Origin: Leptospira sp. B5-022
Lineage (GTDB): Bacteria; Spirochaetota; Leptospiria; Leptospirales; Leptospiraceae
Direction of reading: 5' to 3'
Length of the DNA: 64,000 nucleotides
Assembly: GCF_000347035.1 (NCBI RefSeq)
Contig: NZ_ANIJ01000032.1
Span: forward strand, 1-64,000
The notes beneath the pieces were generated by a model that saw nothing but the letters and a program-made list of their open reading frames with translations, searched no databases and was not told the DNA's origin. The position numbers and the translations under genes were made by a program. Below, one piece after another: positions 25,734-36,622 of the stretch. How positions within the stretch are numbered: the first letter of the stretch is position 1; every line of letters starts with the position of its first letter.

Positions 25734-27899
25734 TTACGCAGATTTTTTACGCAAGAACACCGGTATACCGCTAAATGCCGCGTTTCCGGAAAGTTCATCC
25801 AACACCTGATCGTCCGTCAGATCATTGATACTGGAACCGGCAAATTTTGAAGCTACTTGGAGAGATACTCCTTCTTTCGCATGTCCGAATCCGTGAGGAA
25901 TACTGACCACTCCCCTCATCATTTCTTCGGTAATCTCGACAGGTAGTCCGATCTTACCCACTCTGGATTCTACAAAAACTTCCTCTTCTTCTGTAATGCC
26001 TAGAGCGCTTGCATCTTCCGGATGGATCATGAGTGTGCAACGATCTTTTCCGGTCATAAGTTTCGGAAGATTATGCATCCATGAATTATTATTTCGTAAA
26101 TGTCTTCTTCCGATGAGTAAAAATGAACCGTTTTCATTTTTATCGGAGAGAAGTTTTTGTCCGTATTTAGCCAATCGATCTAGATCGGAAAGTACTTCTT
26201 TTGGTGTTAACCTGATCATCTTGTCTTCTGTCCAAAGTCTTTCCGGAAAACAAGGCTTCAATGGTCCAAGATCCACTCCATGAGGACTGTTTTTCAGAAG
26301 TTCCAGACTCATTCCGACAGGAGATCCCGATTTTTCTCCGTAAGGCCCCGACTTCAAAGCGTGATCGATGATCGCAGAAGGGGTAATCTTGGTTCGGATC
26401 AATTCTTTAGGCAAAGATTTTTCCGATTTTAAGAGTTCTATTCTTTTAGTCAGATCCGAAAAAATTTCCCAATCGTGGAGCATTCCTTCTTCGGGCTCGA
26501 ATGCAGGCTGGTTGTATCTTGCAGTATTTCGTACTGCAAAAACGTTAAATACTAGATCGAAATGGTCATGTTCTAAAGCGGAGCTAGGCGGAAGAATATA
26601 ATGAACGTGTTTTGTAGTTTCATTCAAATAAAAGTCTACGCTTACCATAAATTCTAGATTCGAGATCGCCTTCTCCAATTGAGAACCGTTCGGAGTAGAA
26701 AGAACGGGATTTCCTGCAGAAGTTACGAGCGCCTTGATCTGACCTGGTCCCGGAGTCAAAATTTCTTCTGCGAGTGCAGCAACAGGCAATTCTTCGTTAA
26801 ATTCGGGCAAATCTCTAATCCTAGAACCGTAGGTATGAAAACTTCCGGGAGAACTTTTCATCACTCCTTTCGGATCAATCATGTCCACGGCTGGAAGAGT
26901 AAACATTGCTCCTCCCACGGAGTCCATATTACCGGTGATACAGTTAATGGAATTGATCAGCCATTGGCAGAGTGCACCGAATGCTTGTGTAGAAACTCCT
27001 ACACGACCGTAACATACCGCACCGGAGGCCTTGGAAAATTCGAGGGCGATCCTTTCCACAGATTCTGCAGAGATCCCGGTTAGTTTTTCCGTCCCAGAAG
27101 CAGGATATTGTGAGGCAACAGATCTTAATTTTTGGAGATCTTCTTCTTTTATGAAAGAACTCTTTTTGGTTAAGTTTTTCTTAAATAATATATCTATAAT
27201 AGAAAGTAAGAAGAATGCATCCGTTCCCGGGACGATAAAATGATGTTCGTCCGCATGTACTGCCGTTTCCGTCTTTCTCGGATCTATAACTACGTATTTT
27301 CCGCCTCTTGCCTGGATCTCTCCCAGTCTTTTTTTCACATCCGGAACAGTCATTAAACTTCCGTTAGATGCAAAAGGATTTCCTCCGAGGATCAGAAAAA
27401 AATTGGTCCTGTCAATATCGGGGATCGGAACTAAAAGTTGGTGGCCGAACATCCAGTACGATAATAATTGATGAGGAAGTTGGTCCACGGAAGTCGCAGA
27501 ATAATTGTTTTTCGTTTTAAGTCTTCCTATAAACCTTTGCCCGAATAACATAGAACCGTAATTATGAACGCTCGGGTTTCCGCTATATACGGCAATGGAA
27601 TCGTTTCCGTACTTGTTTTGGATCTCTACAAGTTTTGTGGCGATATCACTTAGAGCAGTGACCCAGTCTACCCTCTCCCATCCGGCTTCCGTACGTTTTA
27701 AAGGAAATTTCAGTCTGTCCGGATCCTCGTATAAATTTTTAAGTTCAGGACCCTTGGCACATAGATGGCCTCTGCTAAACTTATCCTCTTTATCACCTCT
27801 GACTGCGGTTACTACATTGTTCTCTATCTCTAATCTAAGTCCGCACATAGCTTCGCATAATGTACATGATCTATAATGTTGACGTACCATCTCTTGCAC
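25734..27899 (-). CDS. Molybdopterin (bis-MGD) oxidoreductase, DMSO-reductase family
   Basis: 721 aa, single subunit. The N-terminal 4Fe-4S motif is C12, C15, C19 and C47. The molybdopterin domain (about 50-480) includes GGNPFASNG and KYVVIDPRKTETAVHAD, and the C-terminal MGD-binding domain (about 590-715) includes LLIGRRHLRNNNSWMHN and IPHGFGHAKEG. There is no twin-arginine signal, so it is cytosolic. The region usually holding Cys/Sec reads NNYSATSVDQLPHQ, with Ser or Asp rather than Cys, so a formate dehydrogenase is unlikely. No partner subunit is adjacent. It needs MobA-made cofactor. Confidence 0.88.
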   Translation of the reverse strand: MQEMVRQHYRSCTLCEAMCGLRLEIENNVVTAVRGDKEDKFSRGHLCAKGPELKNLYEDPDRLKFPLKRTEAGWERVDWVTALSDIATKLVEIQNKYGNDSIAVYSGNPSVHNYGSMLFGQRFIGRLKTKNNYSATSVDQLPHQLLSYWMFGHQLLVPIPDIDRTNFFLILGGNPFASNGSLMTVPDVKKRLGEIQARGGKYVVIDPRKTETAVHADEHHFIVPGTDAFFLLSIIDILFKKNLTKKSSFIKEEDLQKLRSVASQYPASGTEKLTGISAESVERIALEFSKASGAVCYGRVGVSTQAFGALCQWLINSINCITGNMDSVGGAMFTLPAVDMIDPKGVMKSSPGSFHTYGSRIRDLPEFNEELPVAALAEEILTPGPGQIKALVTSAGNPVLSTPNGSQLEKAISNLEFMVSVDFYLNETTKHVHYILPPSSALEHDHFDLVFNVFAVRNTARYNQPAFEPEEGMLHDWEIFSDLTKRIELLKSEKSLPKELIRTKITPSAIIDHALKSGPYGEKSGSPVGMSLELLKNSPHGVDLGPLKPCFPERLWTEDKMIRLTPKEVLSDLDRLAKYGQKLLSDKNENGSFLLIGRRHLRNNNSWMHNLPKLMTGKDRCTLMIHPEDASALGITEEEEVFVESRVGKIGLPVEITEEMMRGVVSIPHGFGHAKEGVSLQVASKFAGSSINDLTDDQVLDELSGNAAFSGIPVFLRKKSA

Positions 27900-27986
27900 C
27901 TGTCCCAGGAAGGAGTTATCTCCGATCCGAAATTAGAAAGCAAGCATTTCCGAATCTTGTTGTACTTTAATGATTGGAAGCTCGAA

Positions 27987-28667
27987 CTATTTCAGTAGTT
28001 TGTTCAAATAAGGCACCAGATGTTTGGAGAGTATCTTATGGCCTTCTGCGGTGGGATGGATCCCATCGTCTTGGTTTAGCCTTCTGTCTCCCGCAACTCC
28101 CTCCAGCAAGAACGGCATAAACTCGGTCTTTTCCTTTTTAGCGATCCGAGGAAATAGGGCCGCAAATTCTGTTGCATACTGAGGACCCATATTCGGAAGT
28201 GTTCTCATTCCGATTAATAGAATTTTAATGGAAGGATATTTTGCTTTTGTCTCTCGGATGATCTTGGTAAGATTCTCCTCCGTCATCTTTGTAGGTAGTC
28301 CTCTCAAAGAATCGTTTGCACCGAGCTCCAAAACGAATACGTCATATTTTGTATTCAAAACCCAATCTAATCTGGCAAGACCACCGGAAGTAGTGTCCCC
28401 ACTTACACCCGCATTTACGTATTCCAGGCCAGGATATTTTTTTTGGAGTTCTAAAAAGGATAGGTGAGCAAAAGATTCTTCCGGTCCATTCAAGCCATAA
28501 CCTGCAGTCAAACTGTCTCCGAAGAATAGGATCTTTTTGCCGTTTGTTTTTGTTTCCATATTAGGAGTGGCCTGGCGTTCTTCTTCGGATCCTTCTTTAT
28601 TGCAGGAAGCAATAAAAGAAAAGAATACTAAAATACTAAAAAATCCATAATACGAAAAACGGCTCAT
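27987..28667 (-). CDS. SGNH-hydrolase lipoprotein (TesA-like arylesterase)
   Basis: The chosen start at 28667 gives 226 aa and has AGGAGA 5 nt upstream; an in-frame ATG at 28697 would add ten non-signal residues. The signal peptide is followed by a lipobox (FIASC), so it is probably a lipoprotein. The catalytic fold has ILFFGDSLTAGYGL (Ser of block I), GVSGDTTSGG (block II), LELGANDSLRG (block III) and DGIHPTAEGH (block V, Asp/His), as in TesA-type lysophospholipase/thioesterases. It is divergent from the GH3 gene. Confidence 0.88.
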   Translation of the reverse strand: MSRFSYYGFFSILVFFSFIASCNKEGSEEERQATPNMETKTNGKKILFFGDSLTAGYGLNGPEESFAHLSFLELQKKYPGLEYVNAGVSGDTTSGGLARLDWVLNTKYDVFVLELGANDSLRGLPTKMTEENLTKIIRETKAKYPSIKILLIGMRTLPNMGPQYATEFAALFPRIAKKEKTEFMPFLLEGVAGDRRLNQDDGIHPTAEGHKILSKHLVPYLNKLLK

Positions 28668-28775
28668 TTTTTCTCCTATCTCCAAATCCGACCTCATTTA
28701 TTCCAGGTAAGGTCCCAAAAACCAAGGCTGTAAGTTCTGCTTTACGAATACGCAACCGATTGGGATCTAGTAAGT

Positions 28776-30560
28776 ATGTTCAAACGGTTTTTAATCGCAG
28801 GCTTTTCCGCCGCTTTCTTAATCTTCTTATACTTTTGGTTGGGTCAATTCAGAAGTGAACTCCAAGCCCAGGAAATCCAAGAAGGAATGCTCCGTCAAGC
28901 CGAGGAGATTACTTCTAAACTCAGCGCGGAAGAATTAGTAGGACAGGTCATCCATGTTGCGATCCCTGGAACCGTTTTGGATCCGATCGCGAAAAAAGAG
29001 ATCGAGACGATCAAACCCGGCGGAGTCATTTTATTCGGAAGAAACTTGGGCTCCAAGTCCGAGATCAAATCTTTGAACAAAGATCTGCAAACAAGTGCGT
29101 TAGAAAATACCGGCTTACCTTTACTCATTTCCGTAGACCAAGAAGGCGGAAGAGTGATCCGTGTCAAAGACGGAGTGACCCAATTCCCTGGAGCCATGGC
29201 GCTTGGCCAAACCAAAGACAAGGATATGGCCAAAAAAGTCGGCTTTGTTACTTCTTATCAATTGAGAAAACTCGGTCTCAACTTTTTATTCGCACCGGAC
29301 ATGGACATCAATAATAATCCATTCAACCCGGTTATCAATACCAGATCTCTTGGAAGTAATTTAGAAACCGTATTAAACGCAGGAGTTTCTTATGAAGAAG
29401 GAGCTAGACTCGGCGGTTCCATTCCTGTCATCAAACATTTCCCGGGTCATGGGGATACCAATGTGGACAGTCATTTAGGACTTCCTAAAATAGAAAAAAC
29501 ATTGGAAGAATTAAAAAGTTTCGAACTGATCCCGTTCCAAACTTCTATCCAAAACGGTGCGGATGCGATCATGAGCGCGCATATCGTTTATCCTAAGATC
29601 GATCCGAATTTTCCGGCCACACTCTCTTCTAAAATTTTAGGAGATCTTTTGCGTAAAGAATTCCAATACCAAGGACTCATCATCACCGACGCAATGGAAA
29701 TGGATGCGATAGACGAACATTACCAAAAAGAAGATCCTGGTGTGCTCGCACTACTTGCTGGTGCGGATATTGTCCTAATGACTAGCTGGGGTCCTACTAC
29801 TCAATCCATGAAAGACCAGATCTTAAAAGCATATAAAAAAGGGACCTTAATAAGAGAAGGGAAAGATCTTCTAAAAGAAGCAGTCAAAAGACAAATTTAT
29901 TATAAACTAAAATACGGGATCATTTCGGAGTTTGGAGATATTGCCAAAAGTGGAAGAGCTAATTCTGTGTTCCCGAAAGAATTGCCGGAAATATTAAAAA
30001 ATCATTTTATTGAGCAGGATAAAAATAGGGATAATTTATTTTCTCAATATTACCAAGATACTCTAAATAGAGATGTAAGTAGAAAAGCGATCGTTTCCTT
30101 TCCTAAAACTTTCCTTCCGGAACAAGTATCCGCTACCGAGACGGTTTTCTACTTAAAAGGAGAAGAGTTTGTCTCCGATCTAAGATCTCGCTCACTTTCT
30201 AATTCGGATCTTGCAGGTCTTCGTAAAAAATTGGAAAAGAAAGAAGTAAAACGTGCAGTCGTCAATTCGTTCACTCAAACCGAATTGGATCTAGCGGCTT
30301 CTCTGGCCCAAAAATTCCCCGAAGCGGAGATCGTTTGCCTGCATTACGGAACGCCATTCTTGGATCTACCCGATGCATCCAATCTAAAAATATTATTTTC
30401 TTTTTCTCCTACCTTAGAATCCAAAAAGGCATTACTCTATTCCGTTTTGGACAGAAAGAACGAGATCCCGCTTGTAGATCTGATCTTAAAACCGAATCCT
30501 AAAAAAGCTTCCGCGTCTGCAGGAACAGAAACGGATTCCGTCAGTAAAAATACGAATTAA
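28776..30560 (+). CDS. Glycoside hydrolase family 3 (beta-N-acetylhexosaminidase-like)
   Basis: 594 aa. An N-terminal signal anchor (about 5-22) places it in the membrane or periplasm. The GH3 catalytic barrel has the DQEGGRV motif (121-127), KHFPGHGDT (220-228, the NagZ-type His/Asp dyad) and the nucleophile D305 in LIITDAMEMD. NagZ enzymes are usually about 340 aa, so the 250-residue C-terminal part (about 340-594) is an extra domain of GH3_C type. A role in peptidoglycan turnover is likely. hemW starts 1 nt after its stop. Confidence 0.88.
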   Translation: MFKRFLIAGFSAAFLIFLYFWLGQFRSELQAQEIQEGMLRQAEEITSKLSAEELVGQVIHVAIPGTVLDPIAKKEIETIKPGGVILFGRNLGSKSEIKSLNKDLQTSALENTGLPLLISVDQEGGRVIRVKDGVTQFPGAMALGQTKDKDMAKKVGFVTSYQLRKLGLNFLFAPDMDINNNPFNPVINTRSLGSNLETVLNAGVSYEEGARLGGSIPVIKHFPGHGDTNVDSHLGLPKIEKTLEELKSFELIPFQTSIQNGADAIMSAHIVYPKIDPNFPATLSSKILGDLLRKEFQYQGLIITDAMEMDAIDEHYQKEDPGVLALLAGADIVLMTSWGPTTQSMKDQILKAYKKGTLIREGKDLLKEAVKRQIYYKLKYGIISEFGDIAKSGRANSVFPKELPEILKNHFIEQDKNRDNLFSQYYQDTLNRDVSRKAIVSFPKTFLPEQVSATETVFYLKGEEFVSDLRSRSLSNSDLAGLRKKLEKKEVKRAVVNSFTQTELDLAASLAQKFPEAEIVCLHYGTPFLDLPDASNLKILFSFSPTLESKKALLYSVLDRKNEIPLVDLILKPNPKKASASAGTETDSVSKNTN

Positions 30561-30561
30561 T

Positions 30562-31734
30562 TTGGAAACAAGACTCCCGGTCCTACAAAAAACGAACAGA
30601 CCGGGAATCTATGTACATTATCCGTTCTGCGTTCACAAATGTAGCTACTGTGATTTTTATTCGGAAGGGATCGGATTAGAACCTTCTCCTTTGGAAGAAA
30701 GTCTATTTTCCAAATATAAAGAAGAAGTCCTACTCAGACTGAAAAATTTTCCGAACTACCGGGACCTTGTTTTTGATAGTTTATTTTTCGGGGGAGGAAC
30801 TCCTTCCAAAGCCTCCTACACAAGATATGCGGATTTTATAAAATTTTTAAAAGAGAATCTAAATTTTTCTCCGGATTCAGAGATCACATTAGAATGTAAT
30901 CCGGAAGATGTGACACCGGATTATCTGCAAGGATTATACGACGCAGGGATCAACAGGGTTCATGTAGGGATACAATCCTTTCTTCCCAGAAACCTGAAAT
31001 TTTTGGATCGATATTTCGATCCGGAGACCTATACAAGGACCTTAGAAGCATTACAAACTTCTAAAATAAAAAATTATGGTGCGGATCTGATGTTCGGAGT
31101 TCCGGGACAGACAGAGAAGGAATTTTATGAAGATGCAAATTCGGTCTTAGCATCCGGGGTTTCTCATATCAGTATTTATGCGCTTACCGTCGAAAAAGGA
31201 ACGGAATACAGCCGGAAAGTTTCAGCCGGGACCATGGCCCCGCCTTCCGAAGAGATACAGGAAAAAATCCTGCATGATTTGCCTGATTTTTTAGGATCCA
31301 AAGGGTTTATTCAGTATGAGGTTTCCAATTATTCCAAACCGGGACTTTATTCCAGGCATAATATGAAATATTGGACCTATGAATATTATTTGGGGATCGG
31401 CCCCGGAGCCCATGGCTTTTTGCCTACAGGTAGATATTCCAACCCAAGAAATACTTCCGCTTATATCAATGGGACCGGAAAAAATCCGGACCTCTACGAA
31501 ACTTCCGATCCATTTGAAGAGATCCTAATATCCCTTTTTAGGATATTTCTTCCGATCGATCTAAAAGACTTTTTGGATTACTTTCCGGAGAAAAAAGAAA
31601 GGATACTTTCTAAACTAAAACAAAAAGCCGCAGAAGGAAAATGTTCCTTGGACGGGACGATCTTTCAATGGGATCCAAAATCAGTTCTATTTTTAGATTC
31701 CGAAATATTAGATTTAGCGAACCAGGAATCTTAA
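30562..31734 (+). CDS. hemW: HemW-like radical-SAM haem chaperone (formerly 'coproporphyrinogen oxidase-like')
   Basis: 390 aa. The cluster is C23, C27 and C30 (CVHKCSYC). [20 protein letters not shown] and the HNMKYW motif followed by GIGPGAHGF mark HemW rather than true HemN, which has a longer N-terminus. It starts with TTG one base after the GH3 stop. The 3' end overlaps the convergent MCP gene by 4 bp. Confidence 0.92.
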   Translation: METRLPVLQKTNRPGIYVHYPFCVHKCSYCDFYSEGIGLEPSPLEESLFSKYKEEVLLRLKNFPNYRDLVFDSLFFGGGTPSKASYTRYADFIKFLKENLNFSPDSEITLECNPEDVTPDYLQGLYDAGINRVHVGIQSFLPRNLKFLDRYFDPETYTRTLEALQTSKIKNYGADLMFGVPGQTEKEFYEDANSVLASGVSHISIYALTVEKGTEYSRKVSAGTMAPPSEEIQEKILHDLPDFLGSKGFIQYEVSNYSKPGLYSRHNMKYWTYEYYLGIGPGAHGFLPTGRYSNPRNTSAYINGTGKNPDLYETSDPFEEILISLFRIFLPIDLKDFLDYFPEKKERILSKLKQKAAEGKCSLDGTIFQWDPKSVLFLDSEILDLANQES

Positions 31735-33806
31735 TCCACTTTAAACTTTTCTATCAATTTGGAAAGTTGTTCCGCTAACATTTGGGTTTCCCCGGAGAAT
31801 GTGGTAAGATCATCCGCACCGCCCGCAATCTCCTGGGTTCCTTCCGAAATACTGATAATCGTCTTAGTGATCTCATTCGTCGCGTTTTTTTGTTCGATAA
31901 CGGCTTCTTCTATCTGCATGCTGAAAGAAGTCAAGGTATTGGAACTGGTTTGGATCCTACTTGTATTCGCTTCCTGGTCTTTTACGGAAGCCAAAACCTT
32001 GTTTGCGGAGATCTCGAATTCGTTCACACTTTGTTTCAATTTTTTTAATATCTGGGAAGCTTCTTCCACCTTGGAGTTTCCGTTCATCACCGCGTCGTTT
32101 GTGGAATCCACAAGTTCTCCGATCTCCTGCACTGAGCTCGAGGTTTGGGAGGCAAGTTTACCGATCTCTTCAGCGACCACTGCAAACCCTTTACCGGCTT
32201 CTCCGGCTCTGGCTGCTTCTATCGCTGCGTTTAATGCGAGAAGGTTCGTTTTTTCGGAGATCTCGGTAATGATAGATAAGATTTCCGTAATTCTAGACGC
32301 GCTCTCTCCGATCTCGCCCATTGCATTTGTGGAAGCATACATTGCGTTCTCACCTGTCACCGCTTGTCTTTTGGATTCTACTGCGAGATTAACTAAACCT
32401 TGCATTTCATGGTTGATACTAACGATCTGCTCTTTTAATCTCATTGAGTTACCGTCAATCTCTTTGGTATTTTCCACGGCTTTTTCCATGGACTTACCCA
32501 CATTTTGCGCCGAGGCAGCAAGTTCTTCAACCGCTGCCGAAGATTCTTCCGCGGCGGACGCTTGAGTCTGAGCGATATCCGCAAAGTTCCTGGAAGAAAC
32601 AGCCATTTCCTCCGATTTAGAACTCAATTTTTCGGAAGAAGATCGCATTTCTTTGACCACACCGAGAAGATTTTCCCTCATCTGATCCATGGATATAAAC
32701 AATGTGCCGATCTCGTCCTTTACGGGGTAATCGTTCTGAACGGTAAGATTCCCTTTAGCGATTTCGTCGGAGAAACCGATGGCCTTCAAAAGGCCGGAAC
32801 TCACTAACCTGTCGAATATTAAATTTAAGGCAAGCAACACGACGACCAATATTAAAAAAGAAGAAAGTACAGCCTTCAAAATAATATCTCCGATACTTTC
32901 GTAATATACCGAATTTGGAATACTCACCATCAGAGTCCAAAACTTAGGATCCTTCCCTATATGGAACGGAAAATAGTATGCCGTATTCCCACCAGACTCA
33001 TATACGAATCTTTTTCCTTCATTTACGTTTTCGAGATATTGTTTTAGCTCAATCTCATCCGGGATCTTTTTACCCAATAATTCCGGGTTCTCTCCATTGA
33101 TCGCGTACAATCCTGCGGGAGAGATAAGCGCAATATGTCCTTTGTTCCGGAAAGGTTTTTTATTCCCTATCTTTTCTTGCAGATTTTTCAGGTCTATGTC
33201 CATACCTGCGGCCCCGTAAAATTGGCCGTCCGCACTAATCGGAACCACAAGAGAGATCATCAGGATATTCTTACCGCTTACCGTATAATAGTAAGGACCC
33301 ACCACAGTCATCTTATCCGTCTTTTTAGTGACCTGATAAAAATCCCCCGTGCCATCCGTATTATTATAATCTCGTAATGGTTCCAAATCCACAATATCCG
33401 TAGCACGAGCCCGGTTTAAATACGGTATAAAACGGCCGGATTCGTCATGGCCCGGCTTATTTTTATATAAATTATCTTTCCCATCGTATGCGTTCGGTTC
33501 GTAACAAAGCCACATCCCGAAATAATCTTGGTTGCGTTTCATAATTTCACGCAATGTCTGGACAACCTGTTCTCTTTGCGGAGAAGCATAGATCAAAGGG
33601 AAACGAAAACCTCTGATCAAACCCATAAGAGTATTCAGTTGTTCCATAATTTCATAGGTCCATCTTTCCGCAGTAACGTCGGAACTTTGTTCCACTTCCT
33701 CTCTCAAACTTTGATAGGAAGAATAGGAATTATAAGTCGCAAGCAGGGAGAATGCGATAAATAGAACGATAGAAATGTACAAAGAAATCCGAAGCCGAAT
33801 ACTCAT
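31731..33806 (-). CDS. Methyl-accepting chemotaxis protein, dCache sensor (copy 1)
   Basis: 691 aa. TM1 is at about 8-26, a periplasmic double-Cache sensor at about 35-305, TM2 about 309-331, HAMP about 333-386 and an MCP signalling domain to the end. The hairpin tip is [20 protein letters not shown]. Methylation helices are present; there is no C-terminal CheR-tether pentapeptide. Its neighbour 33856-35931 has exactly the same length and close similarity, so they are tandem paralogues with probably different ligands. A small-molecule ligand such as an amino or organic acid is likely but not readable. Confidence 0.93.
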   Translation of the reverse strand: MSIRLRISLYISIVLFIAFSLLATYNSYSSYQSLREEVEQSSDVTAERWTYEIMEQLNTLMGLIRGFRFPLIYASPQREQVVQTLREIMKRNQDYFGMWLCYEPNAYDGKDNLYKNKPGHDESGRFIPYLNRARATDIVDLEPLRDYNNTDGTGDFYQVTKKTDKMTVVGPYYYTVSGKNILMISLVVPISADGQFYGAAGMDIDLKNLQEKIGNKKPFRNKGHIALISPAGLYAINGENPELLGKKIPDEIELKQYLENVNEGKRFVYESGGNTAYYFPFHIGKDPKFWTLMVSIPNSVYYESIGDIILKAVLSSFLILVVVLLALNLIFDRLVSSGLLKAIGFSDEIAKGNLTVQNDYPVKDEIGTLFISMDQMRENLLGVVKEMRSSSEKLSSKSEEMAVSSRNFADIAQTQASAAEESSAAVEELAASAQNVGKSMEKAVENTKEIDGNSMRLKEQIVSINHEMQGLVNLAVESKRQAVTGENAMYASTNAMGEIGESASRITEILSIITEISEKTNLLALNAAIEAARAGEAGKGFAVVAEEIGKLASQTSSSVQEIGELVDSTNDAVMNGNSKVEEASQILKKLKQSVNEFEISANKVLASVKDQEANTSRIQTSSNTLTSFSMQIEEAVIEQKNATNEITKTIISISEGTQEIAGGADDLTTFSGETQMLAEQLSKLIEKFKVD

Positions 33807-33855
33807 AAGGGCTCCATTCTTAAAATGGAAAGAAATTTTGGAACGCTTTTTCTTT

Positions 33856-35931
33856 CTAACTTACTTTGAATTTTCCGATCAGATTGGACAATTGTTCGGA
33901 TTGGCCGTGCATATCTCCGGAGAATGAGGTGAGATCATCCGCACCACTTGCAATCTCCTGTGTCCCTTCGGAGATATTGACGATGGTTTTCGTGATCTCT
34001 TCGGTTGCTCTTCTTTGTTCGGTTACGGCTTCTTCTATTTGGAGACTAAAGGTCATTAAAGAGTTTGCACTTTCCGCGATTTCTTTGGTGTTGGATTCCT
34101 GGGTTTTAACGGAATTCAAGACCGCTTTCGCAGATTTATCGAATTCGTCCACCCTCTCCTTGATCCTTTGTAGGATCTGAGACGCCTCTCCCATTTTATT
34201 GTTTCCATCCGAAACGGCAGTATTGGTGGAATTGACCAGTCCACCTATTTCCTGCACTGAACTTGAAGTTTGGGAGGCAAGTTTACCTATTTCTTCCGCG
34301 ACCACGGCAAATCCTTTGCCGGCTTCTCCGGCCCTGGCTGCTTCTATCGCCGCGTTTAAAGCGAGAAGGTTCGTCTTTTCCGAGATCTCAGTGATCAAAG
34401 ATAGTATCTCGTTGATCCTGGAGGCGCTCTCCCCGATGGCGCCCATCGCACGATTAGAAGTGCTCATCGCGGATTCCCCGGTAACGGCTTCTTCCTTAGA
34501 AGAAGCAGCGAGGCTAACCAAACTTTGCATCTCCGCATTGATACTTGCGATCTGTTCTTTTAATAAGATCACATTACCGTCAATCTCTCTCATGCTAGAG
34601 ACCGCCTTTTGCATGGACCTACCCACGTTTTGGGCGGAAGCAGCCAATTCTTCCACTGCGGCGGAACATTCTTCCGCTGCGGAAGCCTGTGTTTGTGCCA
34701 CATCCGAGAAGCTCCTGGAAGAAACCGCCATTTTCTCCGCTGTTCCGGCTAACTTGTTTGTGGACACTCCTATCTCTTTTACCACACCGAAAAGATGTTC
34801 TCTCATCGTATTCATCGCTGATAATAATGCACCGATCTCGTCGTTACGATCATAATCGGAAGAAGCAAGTAAATTCCCCCTAGCGATCTCTTCCGAAAAA
34901 CCGATCGCTTTCAATAATCCGGTCGAGATCAATTTTTGGAAGATAAAATGGAGAACGATCACGATCAAACTCACGATGAGCAAAGAAGAAATGGCGTTCT
35001 GTAAAAGTACGTTAAATAATTCCTTTGTAAAAATGGAATTAGGAATACTTACCTGCATCATCCATTGTTTCTGTCCTTTTCCTATCTTGAACGGAAAGAA
35101 ATGATGAGTAAAACCTTCCGACTCGTAAGTAAAACGTTCGTGTTCTTCGGATTTGGATTGTACAAGTTTTAATTCTTCCGCGTTAGGAATTACCTTACCG
35201 ACTAAACTTGGATCACCTCCGTTCGCTGCATAAATTCCTTTTGGAGAGATCAGAGCCAAATATCCTAAACCACGGAACGGTTTTATACTTCCCATCGTCT
35301 CTTGCAATTGGGTAGTCGTAATGTCCATCCCAAGTACTCCCCAAAACTTTCCTCCATTACTAACGGGAACACAAAGAGAGATCATCTGCACTTGTTTTCC
35401 TCCGGCCGTGTACGTGTAAGGGTCCGTTACCAAAGGTTCCATTGTCTTTTTAGGGATCTGGTAGAAATCCGCTGACCCGTCCGTCGCCTCGTAATTGATG
35501 GAAGGTTCTATCACAGCGTCCGTAATGGATTTTACGGAATGAACGTAAGTGATAAATCTTCCGGTAGAATCATGACCCTTTTTGTTTTTATATTGAGCAT
35601 CCAAACCATCAAAAGCATCCGGTTCGTATACCACCCACATCCCGAACCATTTCGGATTTCGATGGAGGATCTCCAACATTGTTTCCACAACCTCTTCTCT
35701 TTTAGGATTAGAGAAGATCAGAAGCATCCTGAAACCTCTGGTCATCCCCATAGCGGAATCCAGATAATCTTTCACTTCAAATGTATATCTTTCCGCACTT
35801 AATGCGGAACCGGCTTCGATTTCCGTATGCAAACTTCGGTAAGAGATCACTGAATTGATCGCTGTGAGTACAGCAAAACCTAAAAATAAAACTAAGGATA
35901 AGTATAATGAAATTCGGGCCCTAATACTCAT
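33856..35931 (-). CDS. Methyl-accepting chemotaxis protein, dCache sensor (copy 2)
   Basis: 691 aa, paralogue of the protein at 31731-33806 with the same layout: TM1 about 8-26, dCache about 35-305, TM2 about 308-331, HAMP about 333-386 and a signalling hairpin [20 protein letters not shown]. The cytoplasmic half is nearly the same as copy 1, while the sensor region differs substantially. This fits duplication followed by ligand divergence. The start ([10 protein letters not shown]) has no clear Shine-Dalgarno. It is 49 nt upstream of copy 1. Confidence 0.93.
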   Translation of the reverse strand: MSIRARISLYLSLVLFLGFAVLTAINSVISYRSLHTEIEAGSALSAERYTFEVKDYLDSAMGMTRGFRMLLIFSNPKREEVVETMLEILHRNPKWFGMWVVYEPDAFDGLDAQYKNKKGHDSTGRFITYVHSVKSITDAVIEPSINYEATDGSADFYQIPKKTMEPLVTDPYTYTAGGKQVQMISLCVPVSNGGKFWGVLGMDITTTQLQETMGSIKPFRGLGYLALISPKGIYAANGGDPSLVGKVIPNAEELKLVQSKSEEHERFTYESEGFTHHFFPFKIGKGQKQWMMQVSIPNSIFTKELFNVLLQNAISSLLIVSLIVIVLHFIFQKLISTGLLKAIGFSEEIARGNLLASSDYDRNDEIGALLSAMNTMREHLFGVVKEIGVSTNKLAGTAEKMAVSSRSFSDVAQTQASAAEECSAAVEELAASAQNVGRSMQKAVSSMREIDGNVILLKEQIASINAEMQSLVSLAASSKEEAVTGESAMSTSNRAMGAIGESASRINEILSLITEISEKTNLLALNAAIEAARAGEAGKGFAVVAEEIGKLASQTSSSVQEIGGLVNSTNTAVSDGNNKMGEASQILQRIKERVDEFDKSAKAVLNSVKTQESNTKEIAESANSLMTFSLQIEEAVTEQRRATEEITKTIVNISEGTQEIASGADDLTSFSGDMHGQSEQLSNLIGKFKVS

Positions 35932-35996
35932 AGGGGGGAATTAGAATGCGGAAAGGCTAAATAAGGAACAAAAAAATAAATTCTGAAACGAAATTG

Positions 35997-36030
35997 TAAA
36001 AAAGAAAAAGGATCCGGACTCCGGATCCTT
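35997..36030 (-). terminator. Rho-independent terminator of ilvB-ilvN
   Basis: A perfect palindrome of 11+11 bases (AAGGATCCGGA at 36008-36018, TCCGGATCCTT at 36020-36030) with almost no spacer. On the minus strand it is followed by a T-rich tract (TTTTTCTTTTTTAC). It lies 113 nt downstream of the ilvN stop. Confidence 0.85.
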
Positions 36031-36142
36031 CCATTTTAAGGTTAGTATACTTCTTTTTAGAAATCAATTCCCGAGACCGAAACAAATTGTAATCAAATTG
36101 TAACAATAGGCCCTTCGGGGCAAATTTTCCCTTTTAGAGAGT

Positions 36143-36622
36143 TCAGGTAGATCTGTATTTTAAAGCGATCTGACCGGTCCGCGCAATTTCTTGGATCCCG
36201 TATTTCTGCATCATTTCCAGAAAATGTTCCACCTGTCTGGTATTGCCGGAAAACTCTATGGTCATCGTAGTTTTTGTTAGGTCGGCGATCTTTGCTTGGA
36301 AGACTTCGCAGATAGAGATGATTTCTGTACGATTAGAATCCTCTACTTTTACTACAACCAATACTAATTCCCTGCTAATACAGTCGTGATACGCTAGGTC
36401 CTCCACTTCGATCACATCCGGAAGTTTCAGAAGTTGGCGTTTTACCTGCTCGACTACGGAATCGTCGCCTTTGACTACAATCACCATATTCGAGATCTCA
36501 GGATCTTGAGTAACGCCTACCGCGATAGAATCTATATTATAACTTCTTCTGGTAAATAGGCCGGACACATGGCTCATCACACCCGGATGATTGTTTACCA
36601 AAATTTTTAGGATATGTTTCAT
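36143..36622 (-). CDS. ilvN: Acetolactate synthase small (regulatory) subunit
   Basis: 159 aa, close to IlvH/IlvN length. The N-terminal ACT domain [29 protein letters not shown] (8-36) is diagnostic, and a second ACT-like half with [18 protein letters not shown] follows. It gives valine feedback control and full activity to the large subunit. It overlaps ilvB by 4 bp (ATGA) for equal expression. Confidence 0.95.
   Translation of the reverse strand: MKHILKILVNNHPGVMSHVSGLFTRRSYNIDSIAVGVTQDPEISNMVIVVKGDDSVVEQVKRQLLKLPDVIEVEDLAYHDCISRELVLVVVKVEDSNRTEIISICEVFQAKIADLTKTTMTIEFSGNTRQVEHFLEMMQKYGIQEIARTGQIALKYRST

Noticed and set aside
25734..27899. Selenocysteine formate dehydrogenase
   Set aside because: No in-frame TGA and no Cys/Sec at the expected catalytic segment.
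31759..32565. 268-aa plus-strand ORF inside the MCP gene
   Set aside because: It is the antisense reading of the Ala/Ser/Glu-rich MCP coiled coil; the composition is biased and there is no ribosome site.
34199..34855. 218-aa plus-strand ORF inside the second MCP gene
   Set aside because: Same antisense artefact as in the first MCP copy; it mirrors the same region.
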